DNA of 64,000 nucleotides from CAZUGO01 sp964619935 (GTDB lineage Bacteria > Planctomycetota > Phycisphaerae > UBA1845 > CAIVHJ01): positions 4,627-68,626 of the forward strand of contig CAZUGO010000059.1 in the NCBI GenBank assembly GCA_964619935.1, written 5' to 3'. The notes under the pieces were generated by a model. That model was not told the DNA's origin, ran no database searches, and saw nothing but the letters and a program-made list of their open reading frames with translations. Shown here piece by piece: positions 18,263 through 26,751 of the stretch (the first letter of the stretch is position 1; each line of letters starts with the position of its first letter). The translations under genes were made by a program, and so were the position numbers.

Positions 18263-18949
18263 TCAGACGCTGACCAGCAGCGGATCGGCGATGCCGGCTT
18301 CCAGAAAGCCGCCGGCCCGGCTGACACAGCCGAAGCACTTGCCGCACGCTGATTCCCCGCCGTCGTAGCACGACCAGGTGTGTTCAAAGGGCACTCCCAG
18401 GCGCGCACCGATCTTAACGATCTCAGTGCGTGAGAAGTCCACCAGCGGGCTCAGCAGGTCGACCTTGCGGCGCTCGGGCAGGGCGGAAGCGAGCATGTAT
18501 TGGTAGTTGTCCAGAAACTCGCGACGATGGTCGGGGTACATGACCGCCACGCCGGGGCTGGGCTCGGTCAGATTTTCGCTGACGCCGGTGACCAGGTGGC
18601 CGGCGCCCAGACGATAGGCAAAGGCGGCCGCGGCGTCGAACAAAGTCGGCAGCAAGGCCGGGACGAAGGTTTCGGCGACGTCGTGGGTCAGCTCCAGGGC
18701 TTCGGGCAGCCGCTGCTTGGGGTCGACAAAGGCGTTGCCGCCGACCTGCCGGAAGTGACTGAACTCGACTTTCCAGTGATGACGGACCTGAAAGTGATTG
18801 CACAATTGCTGATAACATTCCTGCTCGCGGAGCCCGGGGCGCTGGTGAAACTGGACGAACAGCATGTACAATTCATATTTGTCATTGAGGCTGGCTGCCG
18901 CCACCGCGCTGTTCATCCCGCCGCTAAGCAGCACCACCGCCTTTTCCAT
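18263..18949 (-). CDS. QueC-like 7-cyano-7-deazaguanine synthase with altered ATP-loop motif
   Basis: This 228-residue protein has the size and order of QueC, which makes preQ0 for queuosine from 7-carboxy-7-deazaguanine. The PP-loop reads SGGMNS (residues 9-14), where the family has SGGxDS, so the conserved Asp is Asn13. Further QueC-like segments are LVTGVSENLTEPSPGVAVMYPDHRREFLDNYQYML and VDLLSPLVDFSRTEIVKIG. The C-terminal zinc knuckle CYDGGESACGKCFGCVSR is intact. The ATG has a GAGGT site upstream. It may still be an ATP-dependent synthase, but the Asp change raises doubt. It is convergent with argS and divergent from tRNA-Val. Confidence 0.75.
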   Translation of the reverse strand: MEKAVVLLSGGMNSAVAAASLNDKYELYMLFVQFHQRPGLREQECYQQLCNHFQVRHHWKVEFSHFRQVGGNAFVDPKQRLPEALELTHDVAETFVPALLPTLFDAAAAFAYRLGAGHLVTGVSENLTEPSPGVAVMYPDHRREFLDNYQYMLASALPERRKVDLLSPLVDFSRTEIVKIGARLGVPFEHTWSCYDGGESACGKCFGCVSRAGGFLEAGIADPLLVSV

Positions 18950-19037
18950 GATCTCAACCTCGTGCGATCGGCTACCGATGTCGTATAATTAACACAGGCT
19001 TGGTCGGCCGGTTCCGGCCCAGGCCAAGACCTTTATC

Positions 19038-19111
19038 GGGCGATTAGCTCAGTTGGCTAGAGCGCTTCCCTTACAAGGAAGAAGTCGGCGGTTCGAGCCC
19101 GTCATCGCCCA
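19038..19111 (+). tRNA. tRNA-Val (anticodon TAC)
   Basis: A full cloverleaf can be drawn. The acceptor stem GGGCGAT pairs with ATCGCCC, the D-loop is TTAGCTCAGTTGGCTAGAGC, and the anticodon stem is CTTCC/GGAAG around CTTACAA. The T-arm is GGCGGTTCGAGCCCGTC, with A as discriminator; CCA is not encoded. The TAC anticodon reads GUA/GUN valine codons. TATAAT at 18984-18989 may be its -10 box, though no -35 match was found. Confidence 0.95.
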
Positions 19112-19309
19112 ATCGGGTTGCCGAGGGACGGTGCTATTGTCGATGGCACCGCAACCATCCAGGTGGGGCGGTAACTCGTTTTAGCCGTTGGTGTTGCAAA
19201 ATCGCTCTGGGGGCGGCGGCAAAAACAGGGTTTGACCCCGCCCCCCTGGAATCTACACTCATACAGGGACGCTGCGGAACCACCGAGCCGCCGGGCACTG
19301 AGGGAAACC

Positions 19310-20437
19310 ATGGACATTGCGGCACTGCGCGACGAATTCAGCATCACCCGGAACTACAACTTCATGAATCATGCATCGGTCAGCCCGCTGTCGCGGCGGG
19401 CGGTGCAGGCCATGCAGGGCTACTTGACCCAACAGCAGGAGCGCAGCTACGTCGGCGCCGGGTACGGCCGGATGCTCACCGAACTGCGGACCCTGGCCGC
19501 CAATATGATCCACGCCCGACCCGACGAGATCGCCTTCACCGGCAGCACCACCGAAGGAATCTCGCTGGTGGCCAACGGATTGAAGTGGAACGCCGGCGAC
19601 AACATCGTGACCTCGGCGGTCGAGTTCCCGTCGAACATGTACCCGTGGATGAACTTGCAGTCACGCGGGGTCCAGATCCGCACCGTGCTGGAAGAAAACG
19701 GGGCCATCCCGTTGGAGAACATCATCGAGGCCATCGACAGCCACACCCGGGTGGTGGCGATCTCGGCCGTGCAATACGCCAGCGGGTTTGCCACCGACCT
19801 CAAGGAACTGGGTCGCTGGTGCCAGATGCGCGGCGTGCTGTTCTGCGTGGATGCCATTCAGGCGCTGGGCGTGCTGCCCATCGACGTCTGCGAGATGCGG
19901 ATCGACTTCTTGAGCGCCGGCGGGCACAAGTGGTTGTGTGGGCCCGAAGGCACCGGCCTGTTCTATTGCGACAAGGAGCTGATCGGCCATCTGCGGCCCT
20001 CGATCATCGGCTGGCGGAGCATGAAGCAAGGGACGAACTACGGTCACCACGCCATCGATTTTCACGACGACGCCCGCCGTTTCGAAGCCAGTGCCTACAA
20101 CATGGCCGGCTTGTCGGCCCTGGGCGCCGCCCTGGAGCTGCTGACCGAAATCGGCGTGCCCGAGATTGCCAAGCGCGTGTTGAAGCTCACCGACCAGTTG
20201 GTCGACGGCTTGCGGGCCAAGGGGTATCGCGTGATCAGCCCGCGCGAACCCGGTGCCGCCAGCGGCATTGTGGCGTTCAGCTCGCCGACACACGACCACG
20301 ATCAGATCCAGCGGCACCTGGAAGGTGAGCACCGCATCATCATTGCGGTTCGTGAAGGGCGACTGCGGGCCAGTCCGCATCTGTACAACACCGAGGACGA
20401 AATCCAGCGCCTGGTGGAGACGCTGCCGAAGCATTGA
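19310..20437 (+). CDS. Class V aminotransferase / cysteine desulfurase-like PLP enzyme
   Basis: This 375-residue PLP enzyme of fold type I starts at ATG 19310, with GAGGG just upstream. Landmarks are FMNHASVSPLSRRAVQAM at the N-terminus and EIAFTGSTTEGISLVANGL (phosphate-binding loop). CVDAIQALGVLPIDV carries the Asp that pairs with the pyridine nitrogen, and FLSAGGHKWLCGPEGTGLFY carries the Schiff-base Lys in GGHKW. The end includes LRASPHLYNTEDEIQRLV, which holds the Arg for substrate carboxylate. The group includes SufS/IscS relatives, kynureninase-like and isopenicillin-epimerase-like enzymes. The exact substrate cannot be told from sequence, and no SufS active-site Cys loop is obvious. 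Confidence 0.85.
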   Translation: MDIAALRDEFSITRNYNFMNHASVSPLSRRAVQAMQGYLTQQQERSYVGAGYGRMLTELRTLAANMIHARPDEIAFTGSTTEGISLVANGLKWNAGDNIVTSAVEFPSNMYPWMNLQSRGVQIRTVLEENGAIPLENIIEAIDSHTRVVAISAVQYASGFATDLKELGRWCQMRGVLFCVDAIQALGVLPIDVCEMRIDFLSAGGHKWLCGPEGTGLFYCDKELIGHLRPSIIGWRSMKQGTNYGHHAIDFHDDARRFEASAYNMAGLSALGAALELLTEIGVPEIAKRVLKLTDQLVDGLRAKGYRVISPREPGAASGIVAFSSPTHDHDQIQRHLEGEHRIIIAVREGRLRASPHLYNTEDEIQRLVETLPKH

Positions 20438-20466
20438 CCGGACGCGCACCGCGACGGGCGATGATT

Positions 20467-20496
20467 TTGACAGCGGCCGAGGGCCTGGCGTATGAT
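20467..20496 (+). promoter_or_regulatory. Sigma-70 promoter of tRNA-Thr
   Basis: TTGACA (20467-20472), an 18-nt spacer and TATGAT (20491-20496) lie directly before the tRNA. The 12 nt between the -10 box and the mature tRNA leave room for a short 5' leader. Confidence 0.7.
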
Positions 20497-20508
20497 TCCA
20501 TGGCACTT

Positions 20509-20580
20509 GCCGACCTAGCTCAACGGTAGAGCGCGGCTTTCGTAAAGCCGAGGTTGTGGGTTCGAATCCCATGGTCGGCT
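20509..20580 (+). tRNA. tRNA-Thr (anticodon CGT)
   Basis: The acceptor stem GCCGACC pairs with GGTCGGC. The anticodon stem CGGCT/AGCCG closes the loop TTCGTAA with anticodon CGT, and the T-arm is TGTGGGTTCGAATCCCA. CCA is not encoded. It reads ACG threonine codons. folD starts 35 bases downstream and could share the transcript. Confidence 0.95.
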
Positions 20581-20614
20581 TCTCGTCAACCTTCCCGGCC
20601 GAGGCTCCGCCCGC

Positions 20615-21478
20615 ATGGCCCAACTCATCGACGGCAAGGCAGTTGCCGCCCAAATCGGCGTCCGGGTGACCCAACAAGTGGCCCTGTTGCGGCAGCGGGG
20701 GGTCAGCGTTCGACTGGTGTCGGTGATGGTCGGCAGCCCCCAGGCCGGCGAGGTCTATCAGCGCTCGCAGGCCAACCGCTGTGCCGCCGTCGGCATCGAG
20801 TACGATCGTGTGGTGCTGCCCGAAGGGACCGGTTTGGCCGAGGTGCAGTCGAGCATCGCCCGGCTCAATGCCGATCCGCAGGTCCACGGGATCATGTTGA
20901 ACCTGCCGCTGCCGGCGGGGATGGACGAGCCGGCGGTACAGTACTGCATTGATCCGCACAAGGATGTCGAAGGGGTCAACCCGGCCAACATCGGGTTCGC
21001 CTTTTACGGCCGGCCGATCATGGCCCCGTGCACGGCCCTGTCGGTCCTGGAGATCCTGCGGCACATCGGCCTACAGCTCAAGGGGCGCCAGGTGGTGGTG
21101 GTCGGTCAGGGGGCGATTGTCGGGCGGCCGGTCACGTTGTTCCTGTTGCAGGAGGAGTCTACCGTGACTGCCTGCCATGCGGCCACCCGCGACCTGGCGC
21201 GGCACACCGCGGCGGCGGATGTGCTGATTGTGGCGGTCGGCAAACCGGGGCTGATCACCGGCGACATGGTCAAACCGCAAGCCGTGGTCATCGATGTTGG
21301 CATCAACCACGTGGCCCGGCCCAGCGGCGACATCATCGTCGGCGATGTCGACTTTGCGTCGGTGGAGCCGGTGGCATCTCATCTCACACCGGTCCCCGGC
21401 GGCGTCGGCCCGATCACTGTGGCCATCCTGCTGCGCAACACCGTTGAAGCCGCCCGCAAGCAACTCCGCGAGCAGTGA
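20615..21478 (+). CDS. FolD-like methylenetetrahydrofolate dehydrogenase with replaced catalytic residues
   Basis: This 287-residue protein has the full FolD fold order. It has the N-terminal LIDGKAVAAQI, the GxxLP loop (HGIMLNLPLPAGMD), DPHKDVEGVNPANIG, the Rossmann motif VVVVGQGAIVGRPVTLFLL and the C-terminal LTPVPGGVGPITVAILLRNTV. FolD interconverts 5,10-methylene- and 10-formyl-tetrahydrofolate. In family enzymes the active site uses Tyr, Lys, Gln and Asp. Here Tyr48 is kept, but Lys is Gln52, Gln is Asn96 and Asp is Glu119. PCTPxG is PCTALS. It may have lost cyclohydrolase activity, work on another pterin, or be a paralogue. It follows tRNA-Thr. Confidence 0.8.
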   Translation: MAQLIDGKAVAAQIGVRVTQQVALLRQRGVSVRLVSVMVGSPQAGEVYQRSQANRCAAVGIEYDRVVLPEGTGLAEVQSSIARLNADPQVHGIMLNLPLPAGMDEPAVQYCIDPHKDVEGVNPANIGFAFYGRPIMAPCTALSVLEILRHIGLQLKGRQVVVVGQGAIVGRPVTLFLLQEESTVTACHAATRDLARHTAAADVLIVAVGKPGLITGDMVKPQAVVIDVGINHVARPSGDIIVGDVDFASVEPVASHLTPVPGGVGPITVAILLRNTVEAARKQLREQ

Positions 21479-21620
21479 GGCCCCGAGTCCTGTCTTCCCC
21501 GTGGCGTCGGAATACCAATCGCGCCTGGTGGATCTGCAGATCCCCATGCTGAAGCACGGCGCAGGCGCTGCACGGGCATGGGCCCCGACCCAGGCGCCGC
21601 AAGCCGGCCGCTGCCCGTTG

Positions 21621-22892
21621 CTACGGACGCCCCCCCAGTAAATCGAGCATGCGGTCGCGGTCGCGGTGGTTGGGGTCCATTTGCAGCACTCTGCGATACT
21701 GCTCGAGCGCGTCCGATTGCCGGCCGGCTTCGTAGAGGGCATTGCCCAGTTTGTAGCGCGGTTCGATCGCGCTGCCGTCGCGGGCCGTGGCCAACTCCAG
21801 AAAGTGAATGTAGCGCTCGCGGTCGCCTTTCAGGCAATGGCGGTCGGCGAGCAGGGTGTAGGCCTCTGCCAGGCGCGGCTCGATGGCTTGGGGATCCAGC
21901 TTGAGGGCGCGCTGCAGGTGCTGTTCAAAGCCGTCCAGATCGTCCAGCCAGTACAAGGTCATTCCGTAACGGTAGTGGTAGCCGGCCTGTTGGTCGGGCG
22001 GCACGGTGGTCTCGAGGGTCTCGTAGAGTTCGCGGGCACGGGAATGCTCGCCCGCGGCATGCCAGATATCGGCGCTCAGCAGGTGCATGTCGGGATGATC
22101 CAGCCCCAGCTCGAAGGCCCGATGCAGGTGATAGATCGCGGAGTTGGCGGGGCACACCCGGTAGCGGTTGGGATTTTCCGGCAATGCGTCGATCACATAC
22201 CACGGTCCGCTCGTGCGATCGGGCAGCGCCTGGGCCAAGGGCCGGACGTCGACTTTGCCCAGCGGTCGGCCGGCCGCCAGGTAGGCTCGGGCCAGGTGGT
22301 AGTGCAACACCGCCGACCTGGGGTCGCCCTCCAGGGCTTGTTCCAAGGTCCGGATCGCCAGCGGCGGCTGGTTTCCTTCGAGGTGCAGCTTGCTCAAGGC
22401 GATGATGTCGTGCTCGGCACCCGGATCCAGGCGCAGGGCTTTTTCGTAGGACCAGGCGGCCTCGGCCGGCAAGCCTTGATGGTGACATGCCTGGGCCAGC
22501 AGCCGGCACAGTTCTGCGGATTGGGTGTCGTTGGCAAGAGGTTGCAGTCGGGCGACGACCTCCGGCCAGCGGCCCTCCTGGGTCAGGATTCTCGACAGCC
22601 TCAAGACGACTGCTTCATTGTCGGGTTCGACCTCCAGCCAGCGCTCCAGGCTGCGGCAGGCGTCAGCCGCCTGTCCGGCCCGTGATTGGGCATCGGCCAG
22701 ATCCTTCAAGTACGCGGTGTTGTCGGGATCGCCGTCCACCAAGAGCTGAAGAACCCGTTGGGCCTCGGCATAGTTCCCGTCCTGGATGGATTGCCGAGCG
22801 GCGGCGTGCAGGCGGGACGCCGGATCCTGGACTGCCATCGGAGCCAGCAGGATCAGGAGGGTCAAGAGTGGTTGCATGGCCGGCAGACTCAC
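21621..22892 (-). CDS. Exported TPR-repeat protein
   Basis: This 423-residue protein begins with a signal-like hydrophobic segment (MQPLLTLLILLAPMAV) and then consists of TPR helical pairs. Typical pieces are NYAEAQRVLQLLVDGDPDN, PAEAAWSYEKALRLDPG, QHLQRALKLDPQAIEPRLAEAY and SDALEQYRRVLQMDPNHRDR. TPR arrays mediate protein-protein contacts; no enzymatic domain is present. GTG 22892 lies 10 nt after the aldolase stop and ATG 22877 is an alternative, so the two genes are probably one operon. It converges on folD. Specific role unknown. Confidence 0.8.
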   Translation of the reverse strand: MSLPAMQPLLTLLILLAPMAVQDPASRLHAAARQSIQDGNYAEAQRVLQLLVDGDPDNTAYLKDLADAQSRAGQAADACRSLERWLEVEPDNEAVVLRLSRILTQEGRWPEVVARLQPLANDTQSAELCRLLAQACHHQGLPAEAAWSYEKALRLDPGAEHDIIALSKLHLEGNQPPLAIRTLEQALEGDPRSAVLHYHLARAYLAAGRPLGKVDVRPLAQALPDRTSGPWYVIDALPENPNRYRVCPANSAIYHLHRAFELGLDHPDMHLLSADIWHAAGEHSRARELYETLETTVPPDQQAGYHYRYGMTLYWLDDLDGFEQHLQRALKLDPQAIEPRLAEAYTLLADRHCLKGDRERYIHFLELATARDGSAIEPRYKLGNALYEAGRQSDALEQYRRVLQMDPNHRDRDRMLDLLGGRP

Positions 22893-22902
22893 GGCGGGTC
22901 CA

Positions 22903-23943
22903 TCAGTTCAACCGCCGCCGAATGATTTCCAGCGCCTGATCGATCGCGGTCCTGCCCACATCCAGGTGCGTCACGGCCCGGAGGCGCCGGGGGCTCTCCG
23001 GCAGCAGCAGCACCCCGTGCTCGGCGAGTTTCCGGCAGAGGGTGGCGGCGTCACCGAGGGACTCGTGCGTATTGCAGAACACCATGTTGGTTTCCACGGC
23101 ATCGGCATCGACCTCCAGGGTGGCCAGTTCCGAGAGACCAATGGCCAGGCGGGTGGCGTTGGCATGGTCTTCGGCGAGCCGCTCGACGTGGTGATCGAGG
23201 GCATACAGCGCTGCGGCGCACAACATGCCGGACTGCCGCATGCCGCCACCGAACATCTTTCGAAAGCGATGGGCCCGACGGATGAGGTCGGCCGGGCCGG
23301 CCAGCACCGAGCCCACCGGAGCGCCCAGGCCCTTGGAGAAGCACAGTGACACCGTATCGAAATGGCGGGTGTAAACCTGCGGCTGGCAGCTCCGGGCCAC
23401 GCAGGCGTTCATCAGCCGGGCACCGTCCAGGTGCATGGCCAGTTGTCTGCTTCGAGCCAGCTCGGCAATCCCGGCGACCGCTTCGGGCGCCCAGATGGAT
23501 CCGCCACCGCGATTGTGGGTGTTTTCGATGATGACCAGCCGGGCGGGGGCGAAATGAGCGTGTGGCGGTCGCAGTACGGCCTCGACGTCGCTGACCTTGA
23601 ACTGACCGCGCGGCCCGTCGAGGAACTGCCCGCTGACGCCCGACAGGGCTGCCGGCCCTCCCGATTCATAGTAGAACGCGTGGCTGTCCCGGTGGCAGAT
23701 GACGGCGTCGCCGTGGCTGGTGTGGACCCGAATCGCCAGTTGGTTGGCCATCGTCCCCGACGGGGTGAACAGGGCGGCTTCCTTGCCGAGCAGTTCGGCG
23801 GCCCGCTGCTCCAGCCGCTTGACGGTGGGATCATCGCCCAGAACGTCGTCTCCCACCGCGGCGCCCATCATGGCCTGGCGCATGGCGGCGGTCGGTTGGG
23901 TGACGGTATCGCTGCGCAGGTCGGCAATGACGGCGGCTGGCAT
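22903..23943 (-). CDS. ltaE: Low-specificity L-threonine aldolase
   Basis: This 346-residue PLP enzyme splits threonine or allo-threonine into glycine and acetaldehyde. Start ATG 23943 follows a near-perfect AAAGGAGGAG site. The protein opens with DLRSDTVTQPTAAMRQAMM, the family signature. Then come LFTPSGTMANQLAIRVHT, IIENTHNRGGGSIWAPE, LAMHLDGARLMNA, and SLCFSKGLGAPVGSVLAG with the Schiff-base Lys in FSKGLGAP. The segment FRKMFGGGMRQSGMLCAAALYAL is also characteristic. Length is usual for the family. It lies upstream of the TPR gene. Confidence 0.93.
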   Translation of the reverse strand: MPAAVIADLRSDTVTQPTAAMRQAMMGAAVGDDVLGDDPTVKRLEQRAAELLGKEAALFTPSGTMANQLAIRVHTSHGDAVICHRDSHAFYYESGGPAALSGVSGQFLDGPRGQFKVSDVEAVLRPPHAHFAPARLVIIENTHNRGGGSIWAPEAVAGIAELARSRQLAMHLDGARLMNACVARSCQPQVYTRHFDTVSLCFSKGLGAPVGSVLAGPADLIRRAHRFRKMFGGGMRQSGMLCAAALYALDHHVERLAEDHANATRLAIGLSELATLEVDADAVETNMVFCNTHESLGDAATLCRKLAEHGVLLLPESPRRLRAVTHLDVGRTAIDQALEIIRRRLN

Positions 23944-24022
23944 GGTCGCAGGCTCCTCCTTTGGGATGGTTGGCGGCTGGGCACAGCGGAGGCGCGGCAG
24001 GTCCACCGCGGGCTCCATGTTA

Positions 24023-25006
24023 TCAAATCGGGTCGGCTGTCGAAAGTGGCGTGGCCGCCGCCGCGGCTCGGCGTTGCAGCAGCGCACTGCCGGCGATGGC
24101 CACCCCGGCCATCAACACTCCGGCCAGGACGTCGCCGGCGTAATGCCAGCCGGTGGTCAGGGTCGACACCATCACGGCGCCGTTGAGGATTGCCGCGGGC
24201 ACGAAGAGCACCCGCCGCCGCCGGAGGGCCAGGGCCATGAGCAGTGCCCAGGTGGTGTGGAACGATGGGAAGGTGATCAGGCCCTCGGCCCGGGCCAGGG
24301 TGACGGTGTCCAGGGCCCCACTGCGCAGGCCCTCGAAGTGGGCCAGATAGCGCTGCTGGTCTGCGGCGGCGGGATAGCCGTAGCCTTCAAATGGTCCGGC
24401 TGCCGGAAACCACAGGAAGATGCCGACGGTCAGCAAAGCGCTGAGGATGAACCGCTGCACGAAGCACTCCAGGCAGCGGCCGTTCCCGCCCAGCCCGAGC
24501 ACGCCGATCACCAGGGCCGTTTGCGGCAGCAGCGTGTCGTAGCATAGCCGCAGGCCGCGCTGCCAGCCGGGGTGGGCCTGGGCCCAGCGGACGATCGCCG
24601 GCAGGTGCACCCCCAGGGCTGCGTCCAGGTCCATCAACGTGTCGTCGATCAGGGGTCGACCGCCGGCCGCGGCGCTGTACATCAGCACCGTGTAGATCGA
24701 TGAGAACACCGTCAGTTGCAGCAGCGCCTGTGTGCAGCAGACGAAGTTGTCGATCCTGCGGCGGCGGTAGTGGGCACCGAAGATCACCAGCAGCAGCACG
24801 AAACCGGCAGGCCAGACCAGGCTGCGGAAGTCCAGCCGAAGGTCGTGCCACCACAGCAGGATGGCGGCCGCAACCGCGGCAAGGGCCGTCAACCGCCACG
24901 CCGGCGCCTGGCATCCGACGCGGCGCGGCAGGCACCGCTGCAGCGTGGGCAACGGCGTGTCATGACGCTCGCCGGCGTGGGGAGGGCTGGAAAAGTGCGC
25001 TGCCAT
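24023..25006 (-). CDS. PAP2-superfamily membrane phosphatase / phosphotransferase
   Basis: This 327-residue protein has about six transmembrane helices (for example LTALAAVAAAILLWW, SLVWPAGFVLLLVIFGA). The PAP2 catalytic motifs lie in the second half. LITFPSFHTTWALLMALAL matches the SxHxT-type motif 2, and TTGWHYAGDVLAGVLMAGV matches motif 3 (SxxHxxxD form, here with TTGWHYAGD). The long N-terminal helical part and the GYGYP segment resemble the inositol phosphorylceramide synthase/Aur1-like branch. It probably acts on a lipid phosphate or diphosphate at the membrane. The ATG at 25006 has no strong ribosome site. pyrH lies just upstream on the same strand. Confidence 0.8.
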   Translation of the reverse strand: MAAHFSSPPHAGERHDTPLPTLQRCLPRRVGCQAPAWRLTALAAVAAAILLWWHDLRLDFRSLVWPAGFVLLLVIFGAHYRRRRIDNFVCCTQALLQLTVFSSIYTVLMYSAAAGGRPLIDDTLMDLDAALGVHLPAIVRWAQAHPGWQRGLRLCYDTLLPQTALVIGVLGLGGNGRCLECFVQRFILSALLTVGIFLWFPAAGPFEGYGYPAAADQQRYLAHFEGLRSGALDTVTLARAEGLITFPSFHTTWALLMALALRRRRVLFVPAAILNGAVMVSTLTTGWHYAGDVLAGVLMAGVAIAGSALLQRRAAAAATPLSTADPI

Positions 25007-25072
25007 CCACGGTCTATCGGTCGGCGGCGGTGTGCCTCCGCAGCAGCCCTGGTGAAATCGGACGGCGGGCTT

Positions 25073-25807
25073 TCAGGATCGGGAGGACGTGGCGGTGATC
25101 AGGGTGCCGACCCTCTGGCCGCTTACGGCCTTGAGCATGTTACCGGAGCGCATCAGGTTGAACACCAGGATGGGCATCTCGGCCTGCTGGCAGAGATCAA
25201 CGGCGCTGAGGTCCATGACTTTCAGTCGCTGGTCGATGACCTCGTTGTAGGACAGGTTGCGGTACAGCTCGGCCTCCGGGTGGGTCACCGGGTCGTGGGC
25301 ATACACCCCGTCCACCTTGGTGGCCTTCATAATGATGTCGGCACCCAATTCGCGGCCGCGCAAGGCGGCGCAGGAGTCGGTGGTCACAAAGGGGTTGCCG
25401 GTGCCGCCTGCCAGGATGATGACGCGGCCCTTTTCCAGATGACGGATGGCCCGGCGGCGGATGAACTTCTCGCAGACCCGATCGACGGCAATGGCGCTTT
25501 GCACGCGGGTGTCGACCCCCAATTGCTCGAGCGTTTCCTGGATGGCCAGCGCGTTGATCACCGTTCCCAGCATGCCCATGTAGTGCCCGGTGGCCGGCGG
25601 GATGTGCGTGGTCCGAGCCAACTCGTCGCCGCGAATGAAGTTGCCGCCACCGACCACCAGGGCCAGTTGCACGCCGGTGTCGAGGACCTCCTTGATTTCG
25701 GCGGCGATGCGGTGCAGTTGTTCGCCGTCGATGCCGACACTGCCCTGGCGGCACAATCCCTCACCGCTGATCTTGAGCAGCACCCGTCCGTAGCGGGATT
25801 GGGTCAT
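25073..25807 (-). CDS. pyrH: UMP kinase PyrH
   Basis: This 244-residue enzyme phosphorylates UMP to UDP. Start ATG 25807 lies behind AAGGAA. Landmarks are VLLKISGEGLCRQG at the N-terminus and ALVVGGGNFIRGDELAR. IRHLEKGRVIILAGGTGNPFVTTDSCAALRG is the nucleotide-binding region. KATKVDGVYAHDPVTHPEAELY and the C-terminal NMLKAVSGQRVGTLI complete it. It is a normal-length bacterial PyrH of the amino-acid-kinase fold. It sits in the conserved rpsB-tsf-pyrH order, 25 nt after tsf; frr is not next, as the PAP2 gene follows instead. Confidence 0.97.
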   Translation of the reverse strand: MTQSRYGRVLLKISGEGLCRQGSVGIDGEQLHRIAAEIKEVLDTGVQLALVVGGGNFIRGDELARTTHIPPATGHYMGMLGTVINALAIQETLEQLGVDTRVQSAIAVDRVCEKFIRRRAIRHLEKGRVIILAGGTGNPFVTTDSCAALRGRELGADIIMKATKVDGVYAHDPVTHPEAELYRNLSYNEVIDQRLKVMDLSAVDLCQQAEMPILVFNLMRSGNMLKAVSGQRVGTLITATSSRS

Positions 25808-25832
25808 GCGGCGTTCCTTGGCAGCGCGCGGC

Positions 25833-26654
25833 TCAAGCCTTTTCGCCCAGTTCGAACTTGAGGTAGCCGGTGAGTGTGATTCCGGCCTTCCCGGCGACCT
25901 CGCCGACGGTTTCCTTGCCGTCACCCGGCAGGAAGGGCTGTTCGGGCAGGATGCGTTCACCGAACCACTTGTTCATTTTTCCGTCGACGATCTTGTCGGC
26001 GATCTGGGGGGGCTTGTCACCCGCCTGTTCTTTCATGGTCTTGCGGGCCTGCTCGACGCTGTCCTTGGGAATGTCGGCGCGGGTCAGTCCTTCCAACACT
26101 TTCTGGGCGGCGATGTGCCAGCAAATCTGCTTGGCGATCTCACCCCCGTCGCCGCTGGCAGCGATGATGGTACCCACCAGGCCGTTGTGGTGGACGTAGC
26201 AAGCGGCGGCGTTGTCGATGCAGGCGGCCCGGGCCAGCTGCATGTTCTCTTTCAGGGTGCTGTAGGCGGTGGTCATGATGTCCTGGGCCGTGCGGCCGTC
26301 GGGTCCCTTGGTGTTGAGCAGTTGCTCGGGGTCGGTGATTCCGGAGCGGGCGGCGATTTCGGCGATGCAGTTGGCGGCGGCCTTGAAATCATCGTTGTTG
26401 GCCACGAAGTCCGTCTCGCAGCGCAGTTCGATCAGGGCGCCGACCTTGCCGTCGGCATAGGCGCCGATCCGGCCGTTGGCGGCCTCCTTGTTGGCCCGCA
26501 TTTCCATTTGCCCGGCGAACTTCTTCTGCAGGATTTCCATGGCCTGGGCTTCGTCGCCATTGGCCTCCACCAGGGCCTTCTTGCAGTCGCCCATGCTGAT
26601 GCCGGTCTTGTCTCTCAATGCCTTGACTTGTGTGGCTGCGATCACAGTGCTCAT
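25833..26654 (-). CDS. tsf: Translation elongation factor Ts
   Basis: This 273-residue EF-Ts recycles EF-Tu-GDP. The N-terminal UBA-like domain reads VKALRDKTGISMGDCKKALVEANGDEAQA. The signature ANGRIGAYADGKVGALIELRCETDFVANND matches the EF-Tu-contacting region. The core subdomains follow, with a late ILPEQPFLPGDGKETVGEVAG segment. GAGGGACG precedes the ATG. It lies 97 nt after rpsB on the same strand and 25 nt before pyrH, as in most bacteria. Confidence 0.97.
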   Translation of the reverse strand: MSTVIAATQVKALRDKTGISMGDCKKALVEANGDEAQAMEILQKKFAGQMEMRANKEAANGRIGAYADGKVGALIELRCETDFVANNDDFKAAANCIAEIAARSGITDPEQLLNTKGPDGRTAQDIMTTAYSTLKENMQLARAACIDNAAACYVHHNGLVGTIIAASGDGGEIAKQICWHIAAQKVLEGLTRADIPKDSVEQARKTMKEQAGDKPPQIADKIVDGKMNKWFGERILPEQPFLPGDGKETVGEVAGKAGITLTGYLKFELGEKA

Positions 26655-26751
26655 CGTCGTCCCTCGATCTCTGCTCGGCTTGCGGGCTCCGGGCGCTGGC
26701 GGCGCTCCGGGCAGTCATGGGTTCACACGCGGACGATTTCGGATCCGGCCC

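Noticed and set aside
19661..21064. Reverse frame of about 467 codons
   Set aside because: It runs antisense through the aminotransferase, tRNA-Thr and folD; not a gene.
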